A stretch of 64,000 nucleotides of DNA from Actinomadura_C alba (GTDB taxonomy: Bacteria > Actinomycetota > Actinomycetes > Streptosporangiales > Streptosporangiaceae), in assembly GCF_039530285.1 (NCBI RefSeq), contig NZ_BAAAOK010000004.1, forward strand, positions 1-64,000, given 5' to 3'. The position numbers were made by a program, and so were the translations under genes. Each line of letters opens with the position of its first letter. Within the stretch, counting starts at the first letter, position 1. Under the pieces are notes generated by a model. It was given only the letters and a program-made list of their open reading frames with translations, searched no databases and was not told the DNA's origin. Positions 1 through 9,723 of this stretch are shown one piece after another.

Positions 1-251
1 TTGCTCATGGCCTGGGCGAAGTCCCGCAACGCCTGTTGCTGCACCGTCTGCGACCCAGCGGCCAGCCATCCGAACTCTCTTCTGGCCTCGGTCAGCTGAC
101 GGCACTGTTCCAGATAGCCCGGCGCGCTCGCCCGTCCGGGCTTCCAGTGCCGGTGCTGCTCCACCGCCATATTCCACACAAAACGGGCGTGCGCACAGTG
201 TTCCAGCAGCGCCGCCTCCTGGGCGGATGTCGGCTGAAGCCGGAACCGCAT
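1..251 (-). CDS. tnpB: IS200/IS605-family TnpB/OrfB protein, N-terminal part (runs off the left edge)
   Basis: Reading leftward from an ATG at 251, the minus strand is open to the window edge (about 83 codons). It begins MRFRLQPTSAQEAALLEHC and continues with HARFVWNMAVEQHRHW, which is the helix-turn-helix N-terminus typical of OrfB/TnpB proteins of IS605-type elements. TnpB is an RNA-guided nuclease associated with single-strand transposons. The catalytic RuvC and zinc-finger parts lie outside the window, so intactness cannot be judged. A small hairpin lies just upstream at 308-321, consistent with an element end there. The family call is firm; activity is unknown. Confidence 0.8.
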   Translation of the reverse strand, partial: MRFRLQPTSAQEAALLEHCAHARFVWNMAVEQHRHWKPGRASAPGYLEQCRQLTEARREFGWLAAGSQTVQQQALRDFAQAMS

Positions 252-299
252 GCGAACACGCTATCGACCACCACCGACACCTTGAGGAGGGAGCGGCGT

Positions 300-325
300 T
301 TCCTCCCCGGCCTGAAGGCCGAGGT
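300..325. repeat. Hairpin at putative IS200/IS605-type element end
   Basis: CGGCC (308-312), loop TGAA, GGCCG (317-321) form a short hairpin about 50 bp upstream of the tnpB start and immediately before the next gene at 344. Subterminal imperfect palindromes are a hallmark of IS200/IS605 ends. That this one is the element boundary is inference from position and shape. Confidence 0.4.
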
Positions 326-343
326 CTCCACGCCGCACATCCG

Positions 344-2338
344 ATGAACCGGCTGAAGGACGCGACGAGCCCATACCTGCTTCAGCACGCGGACAACCCC
401 GTGGAGTGGTGGCCCTGGTCGGCCGAGGCCTTCGAGGAGGCGCGGCGGCGCGACGTGCCCATCCTGCTCAGCGTGGGTTACGCGGCCTGCCACTGGTGTC
501 ACGTCATGGCGCACGAGTCCTTCGAGGACTCCACGACCGCCGAGGCGATGAACCGCCGGTTCGTGAACGTCAAGGTCGACCGCGAGGAGCGGCCCGACGT
601 CGACGCGGTCTACATGGAGGCCACTCAGGCGATGACCGGGCAGGGCGGCTGGCCGATGACGGTCTTCATGACCCCGGACGGTCATCCGTTCTACTGCGGC
701 ACCTACTTCCCGCGCCCGGAGTTCCAGGCCCTGCTCGACGGCGTCACGAAGGCGTGGACCGAGCGCCGTGACGAGGTCGTGCGGCAGGGGCGGCAGGTGG
801 TGACCGCGCTGACCTCACGCGGCCCGGCCCTGGCCGGCGGCGAGCCGCCGACGCCCGAGCTGCTGACCCAGGCGGTACGGGTACTGCGGCAGGGCTACGA
901 CGCGGCGCGAGGCGGCTTCGGCGACGCCCCGAAGTTCCCGCCGTCGATGGCACTGGAGTTCCTGCTCCGCCACGAGGCGCGCACCGGGGACGGCGAGGGC
1001 GTCGAGATGGCGTCGCACACGCTCGAGGCGATGGCGCGAGGCGGCATCTACGACCAGCTCGGCGGCGGGTTCGCCCGCTACTCCGTCGACGCCGGCTGGG
1101 TCGTGCCGCATTTCGAGAAGATGCTGTATGATAACGCGCTCCTCGCCCGGGTGTACGCGCACTGGTGGCGGATGACGGGAGCCCCCCTCGCCAAGCGGAT
1201 CGCGCTGGAGACCTGCGACTGGATGCTGCGCGACCTGCGCACCGCCGAGGGCGGTCTGGCCTCGGCGCTCGACGCCGACAGCGAGGGCGAGGAGGGCAGG
1301 TACTACGTGTGGACGCCCGCCGAGCTGCGCGAGGTCCTGGGCGACGAGGCCGGCGCCGAGGCGGCCCGCCTGTTCGGTGTCACCGAGAGCGGCACCTTCG
1401 AGCACGGAACGTCCGTGCTGCGGCTCCCCGCGGATCCGGCCGACCGCGACGCCCACGAAGAGATGCGGGCCGCGCTGCTGGCGGCGCGCGGCCTCAGGGT
1501 GCCGCCGGCCAGGGACGACAAGGTGGTGGCCGGCTGGAACGGCCTGGCGACCGCCGCCCTGGCGGAATGCGGTGCCCTGCTCGACCGGCCGGATCTGGTG
1601 GCGGCCGCCGAGGACGTTGCCCGGCTGACAGAGAACGTCCACTTGTCCGGTGGGCGGCTCGTGCGCACGTCGCGCGACGGGGTCGCCGGCGCCAACTCTG
1701 GCGTGCTCGAGGACTACGCCGACGTGGCCGAGGGCCTCATCGCCCTGCATGGCGTGACCGGCGACCCGCACTGGGTGGCCGTGGCGGGCGGGCTGCTCGA
1801 CACGGTGCTGGACCATTTCGGCGACGGCGACGGCGGGTTCTTCGATACGGCGGACGACGCCGAGGCGCTGTTCCGGCGGCCTCAGGACCCGACCGACAAC
1901 GCGACCCCCTCGGGCCAGTTCGCCGCCGCCGGCGCCCTGCTGTCGTACGCCGCGCTGACCGGTTCGGCACGTCATCGGGACGCGGCCGGCGCCGCGCTCG
2001 CACCGGTGTCCCTGCTGGCCGAGCGGCACGCCCGGTTCGCGGGATGGGGGCTGGCCGTGGCCGAGGCCCGGCTGTCGGGTCCGCTCGAGATAGCCGTCGT
2101 CGGGGATCCCGGCGACGAGCGCACCCGCGCGCTGCACACCACCGCGCTGATGGCCGCCGCGGCCGGGGCGGTGGTCACGCTCGGCCGGCCAGGGGCCGAC
2201 CGGCCGGAGGTGCCGCTGCTGGAGGGCCGTGGCCTCGTCGACGGCGCGCCCGCGGCGTACGTGTGCCGTGGTTTCACCTGCCGGCTGCCCGTCACCCGGC
2301 CCGCGGACCTCGCCCGGGAACTCCGCCGCGGCGGCTGA
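344..2338 (+). CDS. Thioredoxin domain-containing protein, DUF255 (YyaL/SPATA20 family)
   Basis: Protein of 664 aa from the ATG at 344 (MNRLKDATSPYLLQHADNPV), the usual family N-terminus; an upstream in-frame start at 227 would add an atypical leader that crosses the IS end. The N-terminal thioredoxin-like fold carries a CHWC redox motif in GYAACHWCHVMAHESF and the family segment GQGGWPMTVFMTPDG. The remainder is an (alpha/alpha)6 glycosidase-like barrel with HFEKMLYDNALL and DDKVVAGWNGL. The molecular function is not established for bacterial members. It corresponds to Rv1084, the first gene of the conserved backbone here. Cytoplasmic; no signal peptide. Confidence 0.9.
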   Translation: MNRLKDATSPYLLQHADNPVEWWPWSAEAFEEARRRDVPILLSVGYAACHWCHVMAHESFEDSTTAEAMNRRFVNVKVDREERPDVDAVYMEATQAMTGQGGWPMTVFMTPDGHPFYCGTYFPRPEFQALLDGVTKAWTERRDEVVRQGRQVVTALTSRGPALAGGEPPTPELLTQAVRVLRQGYDAARGGFGDAPKFPPSMALEFLLRHEARTGDGEGVEMASHTLEAMARGGIYDQLGGGFARYSVDAGWVVPHFEKMLYDNALLARVYAHWWRMTGAPLAKRIALETCDWMLRDLRTAEGGLASALDADSEGEEGRYYVWTPAELREVLGDEAGAEAARLFGVTESGTFEHGTSVLRLPADPADRDAHEEMRAALLAARGLRVPPARDDKVVAGWNGLATAALAECGALLDRPDLVAAAEDVARLTENVHLSGGRLVRTSRDGVAGANSGVLEDYADVAEGLIALHGVTGDPHWVAVAGGLLDTVLDHFGDGDGGFFDTADDAEALFRRPQDPTDNATPSGQFAAAGALLSYAALTGSARHRDAAGAALAPVSLLAERHARFAGWGLAVAEARLSGPLEIAVVGDPGDERTRALHTTALMAAAAGAVVTLGRPGADRPEVPLLEGRGLVDGAPAAYVCRGFTCRLPVTRPADLARELRRGG

Positions 2339-2552
2339 CCGGTTTCGGGGAAATTGGCGGCGCCAGTGACCTTGATCTCCAGGGGCCGCGGATGTTACCA
2401 ATGGTTGCACAGCGTGTGGCGGGCGAAGACGAGAATCGCCCGTGGGAAGCACGCACGCCGACCCGGAGGTTCGCCCGCCGCGCCTGGACGTCAGCGCATA
2501 TGTAGGTCATAGTCGTTGAGCCGGTCCGACAGAGTTGTCAGGGAGTGTTGCT

Positions 2553-3719
2553 GTGCGAAGGCCGAGCCGCCGCGTCCTTCCGACGGTCATCGGCGTCTCC
2601 GTGGTGACCACCCTCGCGACCAATGTGGCCGTGGTCGTCGCGCACTCGCAGAAATCCGATTCGGCCGGCCGCGCGGACGGCAAGGAGCACTACGTCGCCA
2701 CCTCCAGCGGCTCGCGGCTCGCTCCGTCCGCGGTGGCACCGCTCAAGAAGCGGCTGACCCCGGACCTGCTCGTCGCGGCCCCTGCCAGCCTGCCTCCCGA
2801 CGCCCTCGCCAAGGTGCGGCGCCTCAAGGGCGTCAACGCGGCCGAAGTGGTCGATGCCGCCCAGGCGCTCGTCGCCGGCAAGCGGGTGGGATTGCTCGGC
2901 GTCGAGCCGTCCACCTTCCGTGCCTTCACGCCGAAGCCGACCGCCGAGTCCGATGCGCTGTGGCGCAATGTCGCCGCCGGCGACGTCGCCATCTCGTTCA
3001 CGATGGGCAATGACGGCGGCGTGCGGCTCGGCACTCAGGTGCCGATCGGCGGCAGCCAGCGTCAGACGCAGACCCGGGTGGGCGCCTACGCCACCATGGG
3101 GATGAGCGAGATCGACGCGGTCGTGTCCCGGACCACCGCCCAGTCGCTGGGCGTTCCCGGCGCGAACGCCATCCTGATCAGCGCGCCCAAGGCCGACCTG
3201 GGCGGACTCACCAAGCAACTGCGCCGCGCGCTGCCGAAGCACGCGCGCATGCTCCAGCTCAACCCGAAGGCCGACTCGCTGCCCGCCGGAACGGGCACGC
3301 TGCCGAAGGCCCGTGGTCAGGTGCTCACGCGCAGCCAGATCATGGTCGCGATCCAGGCCGCGCAGACCAAGCTCGGCATGCCGTACGTCTGGGGCGGCGA
3401 GTCCGACGCCGAGGGCGGCTATGACTGCTCGGGCCTGTTGCAGTACGCCTTCGCCCGCGCCGGCGTGCGACTGCCCCGCGTGGCCGCCGACCAGGCGCGC
3501 GCGGGCTGGGTGATCCCGTTCAGCAAGGCGCAGGCGGGCGACCTGCTGATCTGGGCCAGCGATCCGACCGCACCCGGGTACATCTCGCACATCGCCCTCT
3601 ACATCGGCGGCGGCCGGATGATCGTGGCACCGCGTACGGGCGACGTCGTGAAGATCGCGCCGGTGCACTTCAACAACTTCAAGGGCGCGGTCCGGATCAA
3701 CCCGCGCCACGCGGGCTGA
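2553..3719 (+). CDS. Secreted/membrane-anchored NlpC/P60 peptidoglycan endopeptidase
   Basis: Protein of 388 aa. The GTG at 2553 is preferred over a TTG at 2535 because AGGGAG lies 7 nt upstream. Residues 1-35 (RRPSRRVLPTVIGVSVVTT...) form a signal peptide or anchor. The central 200 residues are of no recognised family. The C-terminal 120 residues are an NlpC/P60 domain: the catalytic Cys is in GGYDCSGLLQYA and the His in YISHIALYIG. These enzymes cleave the D-Glu to diaminopimelate bond of peptidoglycan stem peptides. The gene stands alone, and the preceding 214 bp show no recognisable c-di-AMP riboswitch. Confidence 0.88.
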   Translation: MRRPSRRVLPTVIGVSVVTTLATNVAVVVAHSQKSDSAGRADGKEHYVATSSGSRLAPSAVAPLKKRLTPDLLVAAPASLPPDALAKVRRLKGVNAAEVVDAAQALVAGKRVGLLGVEPSTFRAFTPKPTAESDALWRNVAAGDVAISFTMGNDGGVRLGTQVPIGGSQRQTQTRVGAYATMGMSEIDAVVSRTTAQSLGVPGANAILISAPKADLGGLTKQLRRALPKHARMLQLNPKADSLPAGTGTLPKARGQVLTRSQIMVAIQAAQTKLGMPYVWGGESDAEGGYDCSGLLQYAFARAGVRLPRVAADQARAGWVIPFSKAQAGDLLIWASDPTAPGYISHIALYIGGGRMIVAPRTGDVVKIAPVHFNNFKGAVRINPRHAG

Positions 3720-3835
3720 CCGTCCGCGCCGGCCGGACGATCCACCGCGCGGTCGTTCTCGTCAGACGGATTCTTCCGGGGCGCCGCCGAGCGGACAGCC
3801 GTCGGGGATGTCATGTCAAACGACCGAGCGCGCCC

Positions 3836-3870
3836 TTGGCTCGTGTCGTAATTGGTGTAATTATGATTAC
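3836..3870 (+). promoter_or_regulatory. Candidate promoter with palindrome, possibly leaderless start
   Basis: TTGGCT (3836-3841) is followed after 16 nt by TAATTA (3858-3863). The -10 lies within GTAATTATGATTAC (3857-3870), an inverted repeat with GTAAT/ATTAC arms. The GTG start at 3871 sits where transcription would begin and has no Shine-Dalgarno, which suggests a leaderless mRNA. The stretch is unusually AT-rich for this region. Confidence 0.4.
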
Positions 3871-4392
3871 GTGAATACGAACGAAGCGACCAAAGAGCTG
3901 CGCGGCTGGTTCTCCGGGCGACTGCCGGCGGAGTGGTTCGAGGGAGGACCCGAGGTCGTCCTCGATCGGGAAGAGGTCAGCGTGATCGGGCGGCTGGCCG
4001 TACCGGATCTCGCCCCGGACCTCCCGGAGGCGGAGCGGTCCGCCGCGATGGCCGGCCGCATCCAGCGGTTCCGCGAGGAGACGCGGGAACGGCGCATGGG
4101 GATCGCGCGTGAGGCCGAGCAGAAATTCGGCCGCCGGGTCTCCTGGGGCGCCGAGTGCGGTGACGAGCGTGAGATGTTCACCACCTTGTCGGTGCCGGTG
4201 ATGACCCGGCTCCGCCAGTCCGAGCGGCGGGTGCTCGACACCCTCGTGGAGGCCGGTGTCGCGCGGAGCCGCAGTGATGCGCTCGCCTGGTGCGTGCGCC
4301 TGGTCGGCAAGAACGCCGACGAGTGGCTGGCCGAGCTCCGCGAAGCACTCCAGCACGTCGAGAGAGCGAGAGCCGCCGGCCCGCACATGTGA
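3871..4392 (+). CDS. Conserved hypothetical protein with ribbon-helix-helix-like C-terminus
   Basis: Protein of 173 aa from the GTG at 3871 (VNTNEATKELRGWF); a longer frame from 3808 would cross the promoter. It is charged and soluble, with a helical middle (SAAMAGRIQRFREETRERRM). The C-terminal stretch RRVLDTLVEAGVARSRSDAL followed by AWCVRLVGKNADEWLAEL resembles the helix pair of ribbon-helix-helix regulators, where 'aRSRSDAL' is the turn. I do not recognise the family. A DNA-binding role, perhaps at its own palindromic promoter, is inference. Confidence 0.6.
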   Translation: MNTNEATKELRGWFSGRLPAEWFEGGPEVVLDREEVSVIGRLAVPDLAPDLPEAERSAAMAGRIQRFREETRERRMGIAREAEQKFGRRVSWGAECGDEREMFTTLSVPVMTRLRQSERRVLDTLVEAGVARSRSDALAWCVRLVGKNADEWLAELREALQHVERARAAGPHM

Positions 4393-4538
4393 GCGGCGGA
4401 GGGGCTGTTCGTCCCGCACCTGGGGGGTTCACGTGCCGCCGAGTGGAGCGAGAGCATCCAACACAGCCCCTGTGCCGGACGTTCCGGGCGATAATTGGCT
4501 GTCGTTCTCATGGGGAGCCGTTACGCGGAGGAGTGTCC

Positions 4539-5342
4539 ATGGGTCTTGGTCGGGATGCGCCGAGAGGACCGCTGATCAGAGGGCCGGTGCGAGATGTCCT
4601 CTACCGGCTGTACGAATGGCGGGTCGGCACGTCGCTGCCCACGGACATCACCCCACGTCACGTCGGAGTCATCCTCGACGGCAACCGGCGGTGGGCGCGC
4701 TCGATGGGGCTCGCCGACGTCAACACCGGGCACCAGCGCGGCGCCGACAAGATCTCGGAGTTGCTGCAGTGGTGCACCGAGGCCGGGGTCGAGGTGGTGA
4801 CGCTCTGGCTGCTCTCGACCGACAACCTGACCCGGCCGGTCAACGAGCTCAATCCGCTGCTCGAGATCATCGAGAACACGGTGCAGCAACTCGCCGCCTC
4901 GGGGTGGGACGTCAGACCGGTCGGCGCGCTCGATCTGCTGCCCGACAAGACCGCACGTGTCCTTAAAGATGCCGGTGAGGCCACATCTGGCGCCCCTGGA
5001 CTGATTGTGAACGTCGCGGTTGGGTATGGAGGTAGACGTGAGATCGCTGATGCGGTGCGCTCTCTGCTCTTCGAGCAGGCGAGTAAAGGCACCAGCATCG
5101 AGGAACTCGCCGAGGTCCTCGATGTGGAGCACATCGCGGAGCATCTCTACACGCGCGGCCAGCCCGATCCTGACCTGGTCATTCGTACGTCGGGAGAGCA
5201 ACGCCTCTCCGGCTTCATGCTCTGGCAGAGCGCGCACTCGGAGTTCTACTTCTGCGAAGTGCATTGGCCCGACTTCCGCAAGGTGGACTTCCTGCGCGCG
5301 CTCCGCTCCTACGCCGCGCGGCACAGGCGTTACGGTTCCTGA
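4539..5342 (+). CDS. Isoprenyl transferase, short-chain Z-prenyl diphosphate synthase (Rv1086-like)
   Basis: Protein of 267 aa from the ATG at 4539 with GGAGGAG at 4527-4533. It is a cis-prenyltransferase: HVGVILDGNRRWARSMGL carries the catalytic Asp and substrate-binding Asn/Arg pair, followed by WCTEAGVEVVTLWLLSTDNL, VNVAVGYGGRREI, DLVIRTSGEQRLSGFMLWQS and EFYFCEVHWPDFR. The family condenses isopentenyl diphosphate onto allylic diphosphates for polyprenyl carriers. Position next to PhoH2 in the Rv1084-Rv1112-like backbone suggests the short-chain Z-farnesyl diphosphate synthase (Rv1086) rather than the long-chain undecaprenyl enzyme; chain length cannot be read from sequence alone. Confidence 0.88.
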   Translation: MGLGRDAPRGPLIRGPVRDVLYRLYEWRVGTSLPTDITPRHVGVILDGNRRWARSMGLADVNTGHQRGADKISELLQWCTEAGVEVVTLWLLSTDNLTRPVNELNPLLEIIENTVQQLAASGWDVRPVGALDLLPDKTARVLKDAGEATSGAPGLIVNVAVGYGGRREIADAVRSLLFEQASKGTSIEELAEVLDVEHIAEHLYTRGQPDPDLVIRTSGEQRLSGFMLWQSAHSEFYFCEVHWPDFRKVDFLRALRSYAARHRRYGS

Positions 5343-5357
5343 TCTCCTTGAGCGGAC

Positions 5358-5373
5358 TGTGACGTGTGTCACT
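5358..5373. promoter_or_regulatory. CRP/Cmr-like operator upstream of phoH
   Basis: TGTGACGTGTGTCACT matches the actinobacterial CRP consensus TGTGA-N6-TCACA at 9 of 10 positions. The core is also a perfect GTGAC-N4-GTCAC palindrome. It lies about 100 bp upstream of the PhoH start in the 132-bp gap. Regulator identity is inference. Confidence 0.5.
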
Positions 5374-5474
5374 GTCCGTATCGGGGGGACCGGCCGTAGC
5401 GTGGAGTCAGGTTTCCTCCCCGAGGTAGGGGCGCCGCGTTCCGGACCTGTCCGGCGGCGTCCGAAGGAGAGCGA

Positions 5475-6830
5475 GTGGTCACTTCCTCCTCGCGCCGTGT
5501 CTCCCCCGAGCCTGCTGGCACGGATCGGCGCACGTACGTCCTCGACACCAGCGTCCTGCTCGCCGATCCGGGGGCGATAGCCCGGTTCGCCGAGCACGAG
5601 GTCGTACTTCCCATCGTCGTCATCACCGAACTCGAGGCCAAGCGCCACCACCCCGAGCTGGGGTACTTCGCACGTGAGGCGCTGCGCAAGCTGGACGACC
5701 TGCGAATGGAGCACGGTCGTCTCGACGAGGCCCTTCCCGTCGGCGAACAGGGAGGCACGGTCCGGGTGGAGCTCAACCACGCGGATCCGAGTGTGCTGCC
5801 CGACGGTTTCCGACTGGGTGACAACGACACCCGCATCCTGTCGGTGGCGCGCTGGCTCTCCGTCGAGGGCCGCGATGTCGTGCTCGTGTCCAAGGATCTG
5901 CCGCTGCGGGTGAAGGCCGCGTCGGTCGGGCTGGCCGCGGAGGAGTACCGCGCCGAACTGGCCGTCGTCGAGTCCGGCTGGACCGGCATGCACGAGCTGG
6001 AGGTGACCGCCGAGCAGGTCGAGCTGCTGTACGAGTCGGGGCGGCTCGAGGCGGGGGAGGCGTGGGGCGCCGACGTCGGTGCTCTGCCCTGCCACACGGG
6101 TCTCCGGCTGCTGTCCGCGAATGGCTCGGCGCTGGGCCGGATGATGCCCGACAAGTCGGTGCGCCTCGTCCGCGGTGACCGTGAGGTATTCGGGTTGCGC
6201 GGCCGTTCGGCCGAGCAGCGGGTGGCGCTGGACCTGCTCTCGGACGAGGATGTCGGCATCGTGTCGCTCGGTGGCCGGGCGGGCACCGGCAAGTCGGCAC
6301 TGGCGCTCTGCGCGGGCCTTGAGGCGGTGCTCGAACGGCGGCAGCATCGCAAGGTCGTCGTCTTCCGGCCGCTCTACGCCGTCGGCGGGCAGGATCTCGG
6401 TTACCTGCCCGGCTCGGAGAACGAGAAGATGTCGCCCTGGGCGCAGGCGGTGTTCGACACCCTGTCGGCGGTGACGACGCCGGAGGTCATCGAGGAGGTC
6501 CTCGACCGGGGCATGCTCGAAGTGCTGCCGCTGACCCACATCCGTGGCCGCTCGCTGCACGACGCGTTCGTGATCGTGGACGAGGCGCAGTCACTCGAAC
6601 GCGGCGTCCTGCTGACGGTGCTCTCCCGGATCGGTGCCGGCTCACGGGTGGTGCTGACCCACGACGTCGCGCAGCGCGACAACCTGAGGGTCGGCCGGCA
6701 TGACGGCGTCGTGGCCGTCGTCGAGAAGCTGAAGGGGCATCCGCTCTTCGCCCACGTGACGTTGACCCGGTCCGAGCGCTCGCCCATCGCGGCTCTCGTC
6801 ACCGACCTTCTCGGCGACGTCGGGGCGTGA
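5475..6830 (+). CDS. phoH2: PIN-PhoH fusion ATPase/ribonuclease (PhoH2 family)
   Basis: Protein of 451 aa from the GTG at 5475 with GAAGGAG at 5463-5469. Residues ~20-150 form a PIN nuclease domain beginning TYVLDTSVLLADPGAI with acidic residues for metal binding (ITELEAKRH, DNDTRIL). Residues ~210-445 form a PhoH P-loop ATPase with Walker A GRAGTGKSALAL, Walker B AFVIVDEAQSLE and the GSRVVLTHDVAQ sensor. PhoH2 proteins are RNA helicase-ribonucleases and the two-domain size is normal. It corresponds to Rv1095. A CRP-like operator sits upstream. Confidence 0.92.
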   Translation: MVTSSSRRVSPEPAGTDRRTYVLDTSVLLADPGAIARFAEHEVVLPIVVITELEAKRHHPELGYFAREALRKLDDLRMEHGRLDEALPVGEQGGTVRVELNHADPSVLPDGFRLGDNDTRILSVARWLSVEGRDVVLVSKDLPLRVKAASVGLAAEEYRAELAVVESGWTGMHELEVTAEQVELLYESGRLEAGEAWGADVGALPCHTGLRLLSANGSALGRMMPDKSVRLVRGDREVFGLRGRSAEQRVALDLLSDEDVGIVSLGGRAGTGKSALALCAGLEAVLERRQHRKVVVFRPLYAVGGQDLGYLPGSENEKMSPWAQAVFDTLSAVTTPEVIEEVLDRGMLEVLPLTHIRGRSLHDAFVIVDEAQSLERGVLLTVLSRIGAGSRVVLTHDVAQRDNLRVGRHDGVVAVVEKLKGHPLFAHVTLTRSERSPIAALVTDLLGDVGA

Positions 6831-7009
6831 CGGCCGGCGGTCTCGGAGCCGGGGATCCCTGAGGGTCGCCGGATCGAGCGGCGAGGGCGCCTTCGGGCGG
6901 CACGCCGACGCGGTCCGTGGTCCTCCGCGTCTTCCCCCGGCTCCGGGGCCGCCGGCCCGTCTCTTTGATCGATCACCGTGTGTCCCGCGCCAAACCCGGT
7001 CCGCGATGA

Positions 7010-7025
7010 TGTGACTATTGCCACA
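7010..7025. promoter_or_regulatory. CRP/Cmr-like operator in the phoH-transglycosylase gap
   Basis: TGTGACTATTGCCACA matches TGTGA-N6-TCACA at 9 of 10 positions. It lies within the 511-bp gap 6831-7341, some 320 bp upstream of the transglycosylase. Apart from an isolated TTGACA at 7089-7094 with no good -10 partner, I see nothing else in this gap and no convincing small ORF. Actinobacterial cell-wall hydrolase genes are known CRP targets; the assignment here is inference. Confidence 0.4.
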
Positions 7026-7341
7026 CCAGGCCCACTGCTGCGGTCCAATCCCTGCTCTCCCTGCGGTTTTGCCGGTTTGCCTGGGTGGTTGACAAAACGG
7101 CCGGCTGTCTTCCGCGCCATGTTCCGGTTGCGATGCCCCCCCAGGGGTCGGGCAGTCTGGGGCGCCGTAAGCACCCCTAGATGTTGCGTGGTCCCGCGCG
7201 GCCGTCCCCCAGAACGCCGCGACCACGGGCCGCACCGCATCGCAGGCACGGCGCTCTCCCGGCGGATCCGGGGTGTGATCGGCCGGGGGTGACCGCACTC
7301 GTGCGCGTGCCCATGCGCGTTCGACCGTCGGAAGGACCGCC

Positions 7342-8166
7342 TTGTACGGAGGCCATCCCGGGTCATCCCCTAGGCGAGACAGTCGGCAGTACGAACAGCA
7401 GGTGGACTTCACGTCCAGCCCCAGAGAAGAACTCCCCGCCTCTCCGGGTTACCTCACACCCAACGTCGATGTGCGGGTCGCCGGTGCGCCCCTCACCGAG
7501 GCGGGCGCGGACGGCGGCCGCTCGCGCCGCCGGCGTCTCATAAAGATCGGCGCCGTGGCCGCGGCCGCGGTCGTGGTGGTGGGCGGTGGCACCGCCGGTG
7601 CCATGGCCATGACGGGCGGCTCGGACAAGGACACGGTCGCCCCGGCACCCCTCGCCGACGCCGCGCGGAACCAGCCCTCGGAGGCCGAGTTGAAGGCCGC
7701 CGAGGAGAGGCGCCTCAAGCTCGCGGCGCAGCGCGCCTCCCGCGACGCCCGCAAGGACTCCGTCAAGCGGCCGGCGCTGGCACTCAAGGGCACGCCGCTG
7801 CCGTCGAAGACACCGGAGAGCGACTCGGCGGGCGACCCTCCGCCCGCCGGCAACCCGGTACCGGCCGGCGAGGCGCAGCGGATCGCCAAGGCGATGCTGC
7901 CCGAGTTCGGGTTCAACCCCGCGACCCAGTTCGGCTGCCTCGTGAAGCTGTGGGACAAGGAGAGCGGCTGGCGGGTGACCGCCGCCAACCCCTCGGGGGC
8001 GTACGGCATTCCGCAGGCCCTGCCGGGCAGCAAGATGGCGACCGCCGGCGCCGACTGGCGGACCAGCGCGGCCACCCAGATCAAGTGGGGGCTCGGCTAC
8101 ATCAAGTCCCGCTACGACACCCCGTGCGGGGGCTGGGCGGCCTTCAACCGCCAGGGCTGGTACTGA
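7342..8166 (+). CDS. Membrane-anchored lytic transglycosylase-like protein
   Basis: Protein of 274 aa from the TTG at 7342 with GGAAGGA at 7330-7336. A cytoplasmic N-terminal ~65 residues ends in RRRR and precedes one membrane segment (KIGAVAAAAVVVVGGGTAGA). A charged, probably coiled extracellular stretch (EAELKAAEERRLKLAAQRAS) and a Pro/Ser linker follow. The C-terminal ~85 residues are a small transglycosylase-like domain (CLVKLWDKESGWRVTAANPS, GAYGIPQALPGSKMA, WGLGYIKSRYDTPCGGWAAF), with Glu of DKESGW the likely catalytic acid. It probably cuts peptidoglycan glycan strands. The domain resembles those of resuscitation/wall-remodelling proteins. Confidence 0.85.
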   Translation: MYGGHPGSSPRRDSRQYEQQVDFTSSPREELPASPGYLTPNVDVRVAGAPLTEAGADGGRSRRRRLIKIGAVAAAAVVVVGGGTAGAMAMTGGSDKDTVAPAPLADAARNQPSEAELKAAEERRLKLAAQRASRDARKDSVKRPALALKGTPLPSKTPESDSAGDPPPAGNPVPAGEAQRIAKAMLPEFGFNPATQFGCLVKLWDKESGWRVTAANPSGAYGIPQALPGSKMATAGADWRTSAATQIKWGLGYIKSRYDTPCGGWAAFNRQGWY

Positions 8167-8202
8167 CCCCTCCCGGTCCCCGGGCACGTGAGCCCCGGCC
8201 GT

Positions 8203-8229
8203 TCCTCGGCCGCCACCCGCGGCCGAGGA
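8203..8229. terminator. Bidirectional hairpin between convergent genes
   Basis: TCCTCGGCCGC (8203-8213), loop CACCC, GCGGCCGAGGA (8219-8229) form a perfect 11-bp stem between the convergent transglycosylase and fumC genes. There is no long U-tract, as is common for actinobacterial terminators. Confidence 0.6.
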
Positions 8230-8242
8230 GCCGTGCCGTCGG

Positions 8243-9643
<1,401 letters not shown>

Positions 9644-9723
9644 CGCCGACACCTCCTGATCCGACCGTACCTGGACGGATCGGAGCATGGCCGCCGAGGC
9701 CCGGCGATCAGCGGTGGCCGGTG

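Noticed and set aside
815..2452. Long open frame opposite the DUF255 gene
   Set aside because: No recognisable motif; Gln/Arg/Gly-rich composition typical of antisense frames in high-GC coding DNA, fully inside a well-supported gene.
2339..2552. c-di-AMP (ydaO-type) riboswitch before the NlpC/P60 gene
   Set aside because: Looked for because wall hydrolases often carry one; no conserved core sequences or pairing seen.
2538..3710. 390-codon minus-strand frame
   Set aside because: Antisense shadow of the NlpC/P60 gene; low-information composition and no domain.
4521..6560. 679-codon minus-strand frame
   Set aside because: Spans and opposes the prenyltransferase and phoH genes; no family features.
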